From DATKXO01 sp035528995 (GTDB taxonomy: Bacteria; Planctomycetota; Phycisphaerae; UBA1845), in assembly GCA_035528995.1 (NCBI GenBank), contig DATKXO010000276.1:1-8447 (forward strand): a DNA stretch of 8,447 nt, written 5' to 3'. The notes below the pieces were generated by a model. That model searched no databases, was not told where the DNA came from, and saw nothing but the letters and a program-made list of their open reading frames with translations. Positions 1 to 5,919 of the stretch are shown here, piece after piece. The number at the start of each line of letters is the position of its first letter. Position 1 is the stretch's first letter. Position numbers and translations under genes: made by a program.

Positions 1-306
1 GCGGCGCAGTTCGGCGAGTTGACGGGTCACTTTGGCGTGGCGATCAAGGCGCTGCTGGCCCGAGAGCTCAGTTAGGCGGACCGCTTGGGCCATGTCGCTA
101 CCGTCGCGCTCCACGATATGAAACTCCAGATCCAACCCACACAGCCGAACCATGCGTACGACGTCGTCGAGGCTGACGGCGTTGCGGCCCGCTTCCAAAC
201 GCGCGACGGCGGGTTGGTGAAGGCCAGCCCTGCTAGCCAGCTCCGCCTGCGTCAGACCGGCGCGCTGGCGGGCTTCACGGATCAGCTGTGCACCATAAAA
301 CGCCAC
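1..306 (-). CDS. XRE-family helix-turn-helix regulator, antitoxin-like (3' end beyond window)
   Basis: The first 102 residues are visible and there is no stop before the window edge. An XRE/HTH_3 DNA-binding domain spans about residues 8-57: LIREARQRAGLTQAELASRA, then a recognition helix around HQPAVARLEAGR, then SLDDVVRMVRLCGLDLEF. After it comes a charged helical tail (QQRLDRHAKVTRQLAELRR). This plan (N-terminal XRE domain, C-terminal helix ending in RxLxELR) is common in regulators encoded just before a nucleotidyltransferase or other toxin gene; that partner, if present, lies off the left edge. Start: GTG at 304-306. A stop lies upstream in frame with no other start between, and the ATG at 294-296 is out of frame. 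A palindrome over the promoter region suggests autoregulation. The HTH assignment is firm; the antitoxin role is inferred. Confidence 0.82.
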   Translation of the reverse strand, partial: MAFYGAQLIREARQRAGLTQAELASRAGLHQPAVARLEAGRNAVSLDDVVRMVRLCGLDLEFHIVERDGSDMAQAVRLTELSGQQRLDRHAKVTRQLAELRR

Positions 307-312
307 GTCGTT

Positions 313-325
313 AGTATAACATACT
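313..325 (-). promoter_or_regulatory. Operator/promoter candidate of the XRE gene
   Basis: On the minus strand AGTAT-GTT-ATACT is a perfect 5+5 inverted repeat with a 3-base centre, ending 7 bases before the GTG start. It contains a -10-like TATACT. A local AT-rich island in GC-rich DNA that overlaps a probable -10 box is where a small XRE autoregulator would bind. Binding is inferred. Confidence 0.4.
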
Positions 326-398
326 TGTTATTCCGGCCCCGCGCATTCCGCATCGACACGGCCTGGGTGGCGCCCGGGCCGGTGGCCCAAGAACGCGC

Positions 399-521
399 GC
401 GGCTATTCGAGAAGCCGCGCTCGCTTCGCGGCGCGGGAAACTCGACGAGGCGCGAGCGAACCTGCGCGATCTCAACAGCTTCTTCGACGCCGCCCAGCAA
501 CTCGTCACAGTCGACTTATGG
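399..521 (+). other. Possible relic of a helical protein coding region
   Basis: The 235 bases between the XRE gene and the gluconolactonase-family gene hold no complete gene. One plus-strand frame from 399 reads as a helical stretch (AAIREAALASRRGKLDEARA, then NLRDLNSFFDAAQQLVTVDLW). Its composition is protein-like, unlike the Arg/Pro-rich text of the other frames. It has no start, and after about 521 the frame runs antisense into the neighbouring gene. A C-terminal helix of a larger lost gene is possible; the family is not recognised. Confidence 0.2.
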
Positions 522-541
522 ACCGGATTTCACTCGACCCT

Positions 542-1417
542 TCATCCGGCAAACCGGTTGGCCGGGCGCCCCCCGACCCCGACGTCGAGGGCGAGCACGG
601 CGCCCTCGTGCGGGTTGGCGGCCAGTTCGGTTTCGCTCAAGCCGAATCGCGCCGAGGTGACATAAAGCGTTTGAAGGTCATCGCCGCCGAAACAACAGGA
701 GGTGGGGTTGGTGACCGGCAGGTCGACGCGGCTGGCAACCGTTCCGTCCGGGGCGAAGCGGATCAGGCAGCCCGCACCGAACCGGGCATTCCACAGGTAG
801 CCCTCGGCATCCAGGGCTGACCCGTCGCAGCCGCCCGCCGGCGGCGGTCCGTGCAGATCGGCGGCGACGATGATCTCGCCGTCGGGATCGAGTTGGTAGC
901 GACGGATCTGGTTGGTCGAGGTGTCCCCGAAGTACATCGTCGCGGCGTCCGGTGACCAGGCCAGGGTGTTAGGCAGGCCGATATCGTCGAGGACACGTGT
1001 GCAGGCGCCGTCCGGGCCGAGCCGGTAGAGCGCACCGGTCGCAGCCGTCATGGCTTTGGGATCACCGGCGGCAGTGATGTTGTTCTGCATGGTGCTGAAC
1101 CACAGCCGCCCGACCGGGTCGACCCCGGCCTCGTTGAAACGGTTCTCCGGGCGCTCCGGTTCCGGCTCGAGAAACGGCTCCAGCGACCCGGTTTTCAGGT
1201 CGAGGTAGGCCAGCCGGTTACGCAGTCCGACCACCGCGCCGCCGCCCCGCCGCAACGCCAGAAAACAGGGAAAGTCGCCGGTGCCGTGGCTGGAGACGGT
1301 GCCGTCGGATGCCAGGGCGTGGACTGTGCGTCCGGTGATATCGACCCACCGCAACACCCCGTCGTCCCAGACCGGGCTCTCGCCGACACCGTTGGCGACA
1401 TCATGGACCACGATCAC
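542..1417 (-). CDS. SMP-30/gluconolactonase/LRE family protein
   Basis: A 291-residue, probably cytosolic six-bladed beta-propeller hydrolase of the SMP-30 family, whose members hydrolyse sugar lactones using one divalent metal. Family landmarks are in order: GESPVWDD with metal ligand Glu13, ENRFNEAGVDPVGRLWFSTM with Arg93/Asn95 at the substrate site, GLPNTLAWSPD with metal ligand Asn150, and GGCDGSALDAEGYLWNARFG with Asp198 as third ligand. Full length for the family. Start GTG at 1415-1417 is backed by GGAGAGGA 8 bases upstream. It follows the substrate-binding protein gene by 28 bases on the same strand, so the two are probably cotranscribed. The exact lactone cannot be told; a family member acting on a sugar taken up by the neighbouring transporter is one guess. 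The family call is firm. Confidence 0.88.
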   Translation of the reverse strand: MIVVHDVANGVGESPVWDDGVLRWVDITGRTVHALASDGTVSSHGTGDFPCFLALRRGGGAVVGLRNRLAYLDLKTGSLEPFLEPEPERPENRFNEAGVDPVGRLWFSTMQNNITAAGDPKAMTAATGALYRLGPDGACTRVLDDIGLPNTLAWSPDAATMYFGDTSTNQIRRYQLDPDGEIIVAADLHGPPPAGGCDGSALDAEGYLWNARFGAGCLIRFAPDGTVASRVDLPVTNPTSCCFGGDDLQTLYVTSARFGLSETELAANPHEGAVLALDVGVGGRPANRFAG

Positions 1418-1445
1418 CGCTACCGTCCTCTCCGCGAGAATGCGG

Positions 1446-2507
1446 TCAGTTGCCGACCGTCTCTCGGTAGGCGGCGACGTCGGCGTCGATGCCGGCCAAC
1501 ACCGCAGTCCATTCCGGAACCCACATCCGGACGTCTTTCAGCAGACTGGTCGGCGTCTGGACCCCGGTCTCGCCGGCGGCCTCACGGGCGACCGAATCAA
1601 GCACCGGAATACCGAACGCCTCGGTGGCGACCGTCTTTTGCACGCCTTCGGAGAGCAGATAGGCCAACAGCCTTTTGGCCTCGACCGGATGGGGGGAGGC
1701 CACCATGACACCCGCGACGTAGGGGATGGAGATGGTGGTGCGACTGCCATCGGGCATTGCGGGGAAGAAGATCGAGAAATTCGATCCGTCGTTGTTGATC
1801 GCTGCAAGATTCATCTGGACGTCACCGTTGGCGACCATCAGCTCGCCGCTGCTGACCTTCGGCTGCAGCGCGCTAGTCGAGGACGACGGCCCAACGTTGT
1901 TGGCCTGCAATGTCACCAGGAAGTCCAACGCGGCCTGCTTGCCCATCAGATGCTGCAGCAGCAAGAGCATCGCGGTGCCGTCGCCGGCCTCGCCGGGCGT
2001 CGAGTACTGGAGTTTGCCCTTGAACGCAGGATTCAGCAGATCCTCCCAGGTAACGGGCCGGGGGTTGGCGCCGGGGTTGGCGATGAAAGCCAACGCGTTG
2101 TTGACGATCGGGACATAGATGGCTGCGGGGCCGACCACCTGGGAGGTGATTCCGGTGACGTCCACGTCGGAGGGTTGCAGCATGCCGGCTTGCGCAGCCT
2201 TCTGGATGAACGGGGGGAGGACGACGAGCAGGTCGGCCTTGGACTTCTCGTCCTGTGCGCGCGCCACGGTTTCACCGGAGCCCGCCTCCACCAGGTCGAC
2301 CTTGATGCCGGTCTCCTCGGTGAACTGTTCGAACCGGGCCCGATACCAGGCGCCAAGGCCGCCGGCGCTGTAGACGTTGAGGGTCAGACCCGTGGGGGAG
2401 TCGACCCCTCCGACACCACCGGAGTCGACAGTGTCGCCGCGACCGCACGCCGAGGTCAGGATGCCTAGTACGGCGATCAACACCAGAAGCGGATGGCGCA
2501 GATTCAT
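1446..2507 (-). CDS. ABC transporter substrate-binding lipoprotein, PhnS-like (2-aminoethylphosphonate type)
   Basis: A 353-residue exported solute-binding protein. A signal peptide (MNLRHPLLVLIAVLGILTSAC) ends in a lipobox-like T-S-A-C with Cys21 as the lipidated residue, so the protein should be anchored outside the membrane. The mature part is a type II periplasmic-binding fold: LTLNVYSAGGLGAWYRARFE, FTEETGIKVDLVEAGSGETV, then ADLLVVLPPFIQKAAQAGML. The VYSA-GL-WY, GSGE and LPPFIQKA elements resemble the 2-aminoethylphosphonate binding protein PhnS more than the related iron(III)-binding proteins, though both belong to one superfamily. ATG at 2505-2507 directly precedes the signal peptide; no clear Shine-Dalgarno is seen. 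There are no permease or ATPase genes on either side, so it either serves a transporter elsewhere or is an orphan. Exported SBP: high confidence; phosphonate ligand: moderate. Confidence 0.85.
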   Translation of the reverse strand: MNLRHPLLVLIAVLGILTSACGRGDTVDSGGVGGVDSPTGLTLNVYSAGGLGAWYRARFEQFTEETGIKVDLVEAGSGETVARAQDEKSKADLLVVLPPFIQKAAQAGMLQPSDVDVTGITSQVVGPAAIYVPIVNNALAFIANPGANPRPVTWEDLLNPAFKGKLQYSTPGEAGDGTAMLLLLQHLMGKQAALDFLVTLQANNVGPSSSTSALQPKVSSGELMVANGDVQMNLAAINNDGSNFSIFFPAMPDGSRTTISIPYVAGVMVASPHPVEAKRLLAYLLSEGVQKTVATEAFGIPVLDSVAREAAGETGVQTPTSLLKDVRMWVPEWTAVLAGIDADVAAYRETVGN

Positions 2508-2577
2508 CAGTCGGGTCTCATTTCCATCGGTTGGCGTCTGACGATATTTGCTTCAGCCCCCTTGAGGCATGAGTTCA

Positions 2578-2593
2578 CCGATGCCGGTATCGG
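2578..2593. promoter_or_regulatory. Near-perfect 16-bp palindrome upstream of the binding-protein gene
   Basis: CCGATGCCGGTATCGG pairs at 7 of 8 positions about its centre. It lies 71 bases upstream of the lipoprotein start and about 65 bases past the end of the dioxygenase relic. There is no T-run, so it is not an intrinsic terminator; an operator for a dimeric repressor is the likeliest reading. A TATCGT that could act as a -10 lies between it and the gene. The remainder of 2508-2659 shows nothing else. Confidence 0.3.
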
Positions 2594-2659
2594 ATGGGGA
2601 GTGGTTCATCGGTTCTCGCGGTCGCCGAACTCGCATAGCAGTGAAAGCCGCGGCGACAG

Positions 2660-3146
2660 CTATTCAAGAAGCCGCTTAGGGCGCATGCCGTCGACTTGCC
2701 CGATGAAAGGCGAGTGGATGCCGTAGCCGAGCATGCGGCGAATGTCCTCAGACATCGCACGTACGGTGCCCCGGTTGATTGACAAGGTGAATGCCTCCTG
2801 CGGGCGAACCCACGGCTCGCAATAGTGCGCTGTGGCGGCCAGTCGTGGCTGCTACGACCGGTTGGCCCCGCCGCCGTGCCACATGGTACACCCGTTGGAT
2901 GGCCTGACCCTCAAAGCGGTTACGCCCGTGGCGGTCGAGCAGTGGCTCGACGGCCTCCTTGATCCCGGCGAGTTGGTCGACGCCGAGCAGGCCCGGCAAG
3001 AAGACGTACCCGTCGGCCTGAACCCGGGCCAGGTCAGCATCGGCAACCGCGGGATCGATACCCTGCCCCGCGCTGATGGTCCGGGGATAGGTGCCGGCAA
3101 GGTCACCGTTGAGCAGGTCGGCAAACTGATTCTTATCGGCGCTCAC
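2660..3146 (-). pseudogene. Phytanoyl-CoA dioxygenase (PhyH) family gene with large internal deletion
   Basis: Two parts of one Fe(II)/2-oxoglutarate oxygenase gene lie in different frames. The N-terminal part (GTG at 3144-3146, about 88 codons) reads MSADKNQFADLL..., then the PhyH-like ADGYVFLPGLLG and GRNRFEGQAIQRVY. Near 2879-2888 it jumps to the other frame: MWHGGGANRS, an in-frame TAG at 2852-2854, then HYCEPWVRPQEAFTLSINRG and EDIRRMLGYGIHSPFIGQVD, ending at TAG 2660-2662. The missing middle, probably 100 or more residues, would carry the HxD iron motif; the distal His and the 2-oxoglutarate Arg survive in HGGGANRS. Deletion, frame change and stop make it non-functional. The N-terminus has a good GGAGG and overlaps the nitroreductase stop by four bases (GTGA), so the two were translationally coupled. 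Confidence 0.85.
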
Positions 3147-3862
3147 CGGGCCTCCGTTGATCGGAACGGCTGGTTGCCGTAGCGGTCGAGGTGCACCACC
3201 TCGCCGATCGGCGGCCGTGTGGTGGCACCGTAACGTCCCTTGGCCCAACCGATCGGGATGATGCACACCGGGACGATGCCGCGCGGCAGGCCGAGGATGC
3301 GCCGCGCCGACGGTACCCACCAAATCGGCAGGGTCTGCAGCGACGCCCCCAGTCCCACGGCCCGGCAGGCCAGCAGCAGGTTCTGCACGGCCGGGAATAC
3401 TGACCCGTAGAACGAGGCCACGGCGATCTGCGGATGTCCGACGGGCCGGTGCTTGAGACCTCGTCGGTAACAAGGAATCACGAAGACCGGAAGCTGCTCG
3501 AAGTTCTCGGCCTGCCACTGACCGGGCGCCATCGCGCGCAGCTCCCGCTCGTCGCCGCGAGCCTGGCGCTCGACGACGGGGTTGAACACCTTGTAGAGGC
3601 GCCGATAGAGCTTGGCCAACCTCGCCTTCTGGGCAGGACTCTCAACCACCACGTAGTGCCAGTCCTGGCTGTTGGAACTGGTTGGCGCCTTCAAGGAGAG
3701 CTCAAGCAACGGCAGCAGCACCTCATGCGATACCGGTTCGAGGTGCAGACGCCGCACCGCACGCTGAGTGCGCATCGCATCCTGCATCGGCATGCCGAGC
3801 CCGGCAAGCGCCTCGGCCGGCGCGGGCGGCACGAACGGCTCCTGGTCTGCTGCTTGGCTCAC
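3143..3862 (-). CDS. Nitroreductase family flavoprotein
   Basis: A 239-residue FMN-dependent oxidoreductase of the nitroreductase fold, which uses NAD(P)H to reduce nitro groups, quinones or related acceptors. Visible hallmarks: the N-terminal FMN-phosphate Arg cluster (RTQRAVRRLHLEPV, about residues 31-44), APTSSNSQDWHYVVV (59-73), a central helix (FYGSVFPAVQNLLLACRAVG) and the C-terminal GLPRGIVPVCIIPIGWAKGR with RPPIGEVVHLDRYG. Length is normal and no defect is seen. Start GTG at 3860-3862 has no Shine-Dalgarno, but a -10-like TACCAT ends 6 bases before it, suggesting a leaderless message. Its stop overlaps the start of the ruined dioxygenase gene. The physiological substrate cannot be inferred. 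Confidence 0.9.
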   Translation of the reverse strand: MSQAADQEPFVPPAPAEALAGLGMPMQDAMRTQRAVRRLHLEPVSHEVLLPLLELSLKAPTSSNSQDWHYVVVESPAQKARLAKLYRRLYKVFNPVVERQARGDERELRAMAPGQWQAENFEQLPVFVIPCYRRGLKHRPVGHPQIAVASFYGSVFPAVQNLLLACRAVGLGASLQTLPIWWVPSARRILGLPRGIVPVCIIPIGWAKGRYGATTRPPIGEVVHLDRYGNQPFRSTEAR

Positions 3863-3868
3863 AATCCG

Positions 3869-3874
3869 ATGGTA
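3869..3874 (-). promoter_or_regulatory. -10 element of a probable leaderless promoter for the nitroreductase gene
   Basis: On the minus strand TACCAT is followed by 6 bases and then the GTG start, so transcription would begin at or next to the start codon. This fits the TANNNT -10 and leaderless mRNAs common in mycobacteria. No convincing -35 is present. The same TACCAT-N6-start arrangement occurs on the plus strand at 4170. Confidence 0.4.
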
Positions 3875-3899
3875 GGTGGTGGGTCACACGGCTGAACGA

Positions 3900-4137
3900 G
3901 ATCGGCTATCGCCAGCCTCGCGAGGTGCTGACCGTGGCGGTGCGGTCGAAGTCCGGGCGCCGCGGGTCGACGACCGCAAGCGTCGACCCCGGATCTGGGG
4001 AGCGGCAGCGGTTATCCTCGGCGATTGTGCTGGCTGGTCGCCCTGGTCCGCGCCCCGGTACGGTCTTCCACATCACCCCACCGACACCGCCATCAGACGG
4101 CGACGGCGATCAGCAAGCCGCAACGGAGGCGGCCTGA
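3900..4137 (+). other. Possible decayed small membrane-protein gene in a 319-base gap
   Basis: No intact gene lies between 3863 and 4181. On the plus strand one frame gives a basic stretch followed by a hydrophobic one (RKRRPRIWGAAAVILG, ending near 4020); a neighbouring frame then continues with SAIVLAG, a proline-rich stretch (TPPTPPSDGDGDQQAATEAA) and a stop at 4135-4137. Joined at about 4018-4024 these would make a cytoplasmic basic tail, one membrane helix and an extracytoplasmic Pro/Gly tail. No start or ribosome site supports it, and the family is not recognised. It may be a relic or chance. Confidence 0.22.
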
Positions 4138-4169
4138 AACAGGCCATTCCTCGGGACCATCCGAAGGCC

Positions 4170-4175
4170 TACCAT
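4170..4175 (+). promoter_or_regulatory. -10 element of a probable leaderless promoter for the Big2 protein
   Basis: TACCAT lies exactly 6 bases before the ATG at 4182-4184, and no Shine-Dalgarno is visible. It is the same hexamer and spacing as the nitroreductase promoter on the opposite strand. Leaderless initiation is inferred. Confidence 0.4.
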
Positions 4176-4181
4176 TCGGGG

Positions 4182-4662
4182 ATGGAAATCACCCGCCACC
4201 GCCGCCGCCGCGTTGCCGTCGCCGGCCTCGCTCTCGTCGGACTGCCCGTCATCGGGGTCGCGGCAGCGCCGATCACCCTCGCCGACGATTTCGACTGCAT
4301 TGCCAGCGTGTCTCTCGATTGCATGATGGACTCTGACGACGGTTTCGGAGGATTCGGAGGTTCCGGGGGTGTCGGAAATTCTGGCGGGTTTCAGGCCGGG
4401 GACCTCGTGCTGCCGGCCGGCGGCGGGCCACCAGAGGTTGCCGTCCGGAATCGCCATAAGCCAGGCCGCCTTTGAGCAGCGTTCTGTATGGACGTCCTCG
4501 AATATGGCGGTTGTCAGTGTCGACTCCTCCGGGAAGCTGACCGCGAACGCGCCGGGGACCGCCACCATCACGGCGCGCTATGACTGGGAGATCCCGCTCG
4601 GCGGCGGCAGTACCCGCAAGGATTATGTCCTCGCGACGATGAAGGTCACGGTCGTCGAGTAG
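4182..4662 (+). pseudogene. Secreted protein with Big2 (bacterial Ig-like) domain, frameshifted
   Basis: ATG at 4182 opens a signal peptide: basic n-region (RHRRRR), hydrophobic core (VAVAGLALVGLPVIGVAAA) and a likely cut near AAA/P or LAD/D. An acidic Cys-containing segment (DDFDCIASVSLDCMMDSDDG) and a Gly-rich linker (GFGGFGGSGGVGNSGGF) follow. That frame ends at a TGA (4473-4475) after GGGPPEVAV. The frame one base on carries the rest: SVWTSSNMAVVSVDSSGKLT then ANAPGTATITARY, the core of a Big2 fold, ending ATMKVTVVE and TAG at 4660-4662. Removing one base near 4440 gives a continuous 159-residue secreted protein. One inserted base, or a sequencing error, is the simplest cause; no slippery run is seen there. 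Function unknown; Big2 domains usually serve at the cell surface. Confidence 0.65.
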
Positions 4663-4675
4663 ATCCGTTGGCTGT

Positions 4676-5019
4676 CTAACCGTCCCCTGGCCCGCCCTCG
4701 GCATCCTTCTCGATCTCGGCGATCAACGCGTCGAAGTCGATCCCGCCGACATCCCCGCCGATGATCCGGTCGACGAAACCGGCCGGCTCATCGAGATCGG
4801 CGGCGCTGGGCATCAGGTCGGGGTGGTTCCACACCGCGTCGCGGGCGTCCACCCCGGCCGCGGCGGTGAGGCGCTCCCAAAGCACCGCGGCCTCGCGCAA
4901 CTTGCGCGGCCGCAACTCCAGGCCCACCAGGGTGCCGAAGGTCTGCTCGGCGGGCCCGCCAGCCCTCCCACCAACGCCAGCAGGGTCTCCAGGCGTTCCA
5001 GGGCGACGGTCTGCTCCGG
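4676..5019 (-). pseudogene. C-terminal remnant of a zincin-like metallopeptidase (DUF2342/TIGR03624-type)
   Basis: The final segment reads GPAEQTFGTLVGLELRPRKL, REAAVLWERLTAAAGVDARD, AVWNHPDLMPSAADLDEPAG and an acidic tail, with a stop at 4676-4678. I recognise this as the conserved C-terminus of actinobacterial zinc-dependent metallopeptidases of roughly 350-470 residues. Upstream, in another frame, PEQTVALERLETLLALV (about 5019-4969) is also from that family, from before a stretch that is missing here. The two pieces meet around 4955-4968 with the frame broken. The catalytic HExxH half is absent. So this is a truncated gene with an added internal deletion. Family from memory, moderately sure; non-functional status is clear. 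Confidence 0.72.
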
Positions 5020-5024
5020 GGAAC

Positions 5025-5276
5025 CTATGGGGCGCGGTTACCGGCGGTGGGGAATCGCTGAGAGATGGCCGAAATCATGTCCGCGAGCCTTCGACGCTCG
5101 ATCGCACACGCCCGAAGCTCACCCTGAATGCGATGTACCTGGCCGATTTGTCCCAAGAGAGATTTTCCGGCCAGGGCCGCCTGCAAGACTGCCGACTGTC
5201 TACCGAGCGCATCGAGTTGGCGGCGAAGTTCGTCCTCAAAATATCTGGCCTGACGACAGTCACCCACCCCCCCCAC
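5025..5276 (-). CDS. Helical hypothetical protein, probably the 3' part of a gene broken at a G8 run
   Basis: Family not recognised. The frame encodes a strongly helical, charged segment (YFEDELRRQLDALGRQSAVL, QAALAGKSLLGQIGQVHRIQ, GELRACAIERRRLADMISAI) ending SQRFPTAGNRAP with a stop at 5025-5027. Heptad-like spacing suggests a coiled coil. The only in-frame start (GTG 5274-5276) sits on a run of eight G (5267-5274), which is a poor place for a real start. Another minus frame, open from a GTG at 5432-5434, leads into the same run with LPFVEGLITRQHNRADEWGG. One extra G would join both into a 136-residue protein with an AGGAA about 10 bases before the GTG. Either a frameshifted gene, a phase-variable gene or a sequencing slip. 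Confidence 0.4.
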   Translation of the reverse strand: MGGVGDCRQARYFEDELRRQLDALGRQSAVLQAALAGKSLLGQIGQVHRIQGELRACAIERRRLADMISAISQRFPTAGNRAP

Positions 5277-5434
5277 TCGTCGGCGCGGTTGTGCTGGCGA
5301 GTGATCAGTCCTTCCACGAAAGGGAGCTTAGGCCAGGCCTTGGCGGGCCGGGATCGAAATGGCGGCTCAGGCTCGATGGACGGTCCGGTGATTTCCGCGG
5401 CGAAGGTTGCGCACGGCAGCAGCCAGCCGGCCAC

Positions 5435-5652
5435 CGCGCCGCTGTTCCTGGCCGACGGCGCGCGGGCCGTGCCAATTGAGCCGTTTCCGGCGCATAATCT
5501 CAGCGTAAGTCGGTGCTGCTATTACCGGCCGCGCTGCTTAGGCTTTGCGGTATGACCCGCGCGATCGCCCGCCGCGCCGCGGCTGTGGGGCCTGATCCCG
5601 CGGCCGCCCGCGGGCGACCCGATCAGCGCGGCGGTGAGTCCTAACGTGTGGA
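5435..5652. other. Spacer between the helical ORF and the IS fragment
   Basis: No gene is supported here. The minus strand could encode an Arg-rich 42-codon peptide from 5495, and a hydrophobic stretch (VIHTLGLTAALIGSPAGG) near 5590-5650 that may be the tail of an unrelated membrane protein abutting the IS fragment. Neither has supporting signals. Confidence 0.2.
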
Positions 5653-5844
5653 TCACCCCGAATGCCTCGGCCGTTCCGAATCCGCCCACACCGGGTTGTA
5701 GGTGTCGGCCAGAACGGCCGTGAACTGGGCAGATAGCCCGGTCTGGTCGGCCAGCTCCCGCAACAGCCCCATCCCGGCGTGCGATACCACCCCACGGCCG
5801 TCGCCCGAAACTTTCACCAGCCGGAACGCCGCGATATCCTTCAC
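5653..5844 (-). mobile_element. IS1380-family transposase, N-terminal fragment
   Basis: GTG at 5842-5844 begins MKDIAAFRLVKVSGDGRGVV, SHAGMGLLRELADQTGLSAQ, FTAVLADTYNPVW. The VxVSGDGRGVVSHAG and LLRELADxTGL motifs are typical of the N-terminus of IS1380-type DDE transposases, which run to about 400-500 residues and carry their catalytic residues further on. After DTYNPVW (near 5695) the similarity stops and a TGA follows at 5653-5655, so over 80 percent of the protein, including the whole catalytic core, is missing. GGAAGG lies 10 bases before the GTG. The break point marks a deletion or rearrangement inside the IS. No second IS end was found in the window. Confidence 0.72.
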
Positions 5845-5846
5845 CT

Positions 5847-5919
5847 GCGAAGTGCCTTCCTACTGGACGATTGAACCCTAGAGAAGTCCAATTATCCGTT
5901 GCAGGACAGGCACTTTCGC
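5847..5919 (-). repeat. Imperfect inverted repeat at the IS end, covering the transposase ribosome site
   Basis: Minus-strand arms GCGAAAGTGCCTGTCCTGC (5919-5901) and AGGAAGGCACTTCGC (5861-5847) pair with small bulges. An inner stem, TGGAC/GTCCA (5864-5868, 5886-5890), is nested in the 39-base loop. The 3' arm contains the GGAAGG Shine-Dalgarno. A hairpin that hides the ribosome site when transcription enters from outside is a known way for IS elements to stay silent. Confidence 0.45.

Noticed and set aside
85..660. Plus-strand open frame of 191 codons at the left end
   Set aside because: It is antisense to the XRE gene in its first part and to the gluconolactonase-family gene at its end, with an Arg/Pro-rich translation and no ribosome site.
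1281..2468. Long plus-strand open frame of 395 codons across the two minus-strand genes
   Set aside because: It is antisense to the lipoprotein and SMP-30 genes, both of which show clear family motifs, signal peptide and metal ligands. Its own translation is low-complexity and matches nothing I recognise.
3682..4137. Plus-strand frame of 151 codons running from inside the nitroreductase gene
   Set aside because: The first half is antisense to the nitroreductase. Only its last stretch near 4018-4137 has any protein-like composition, reported as a possible relic.
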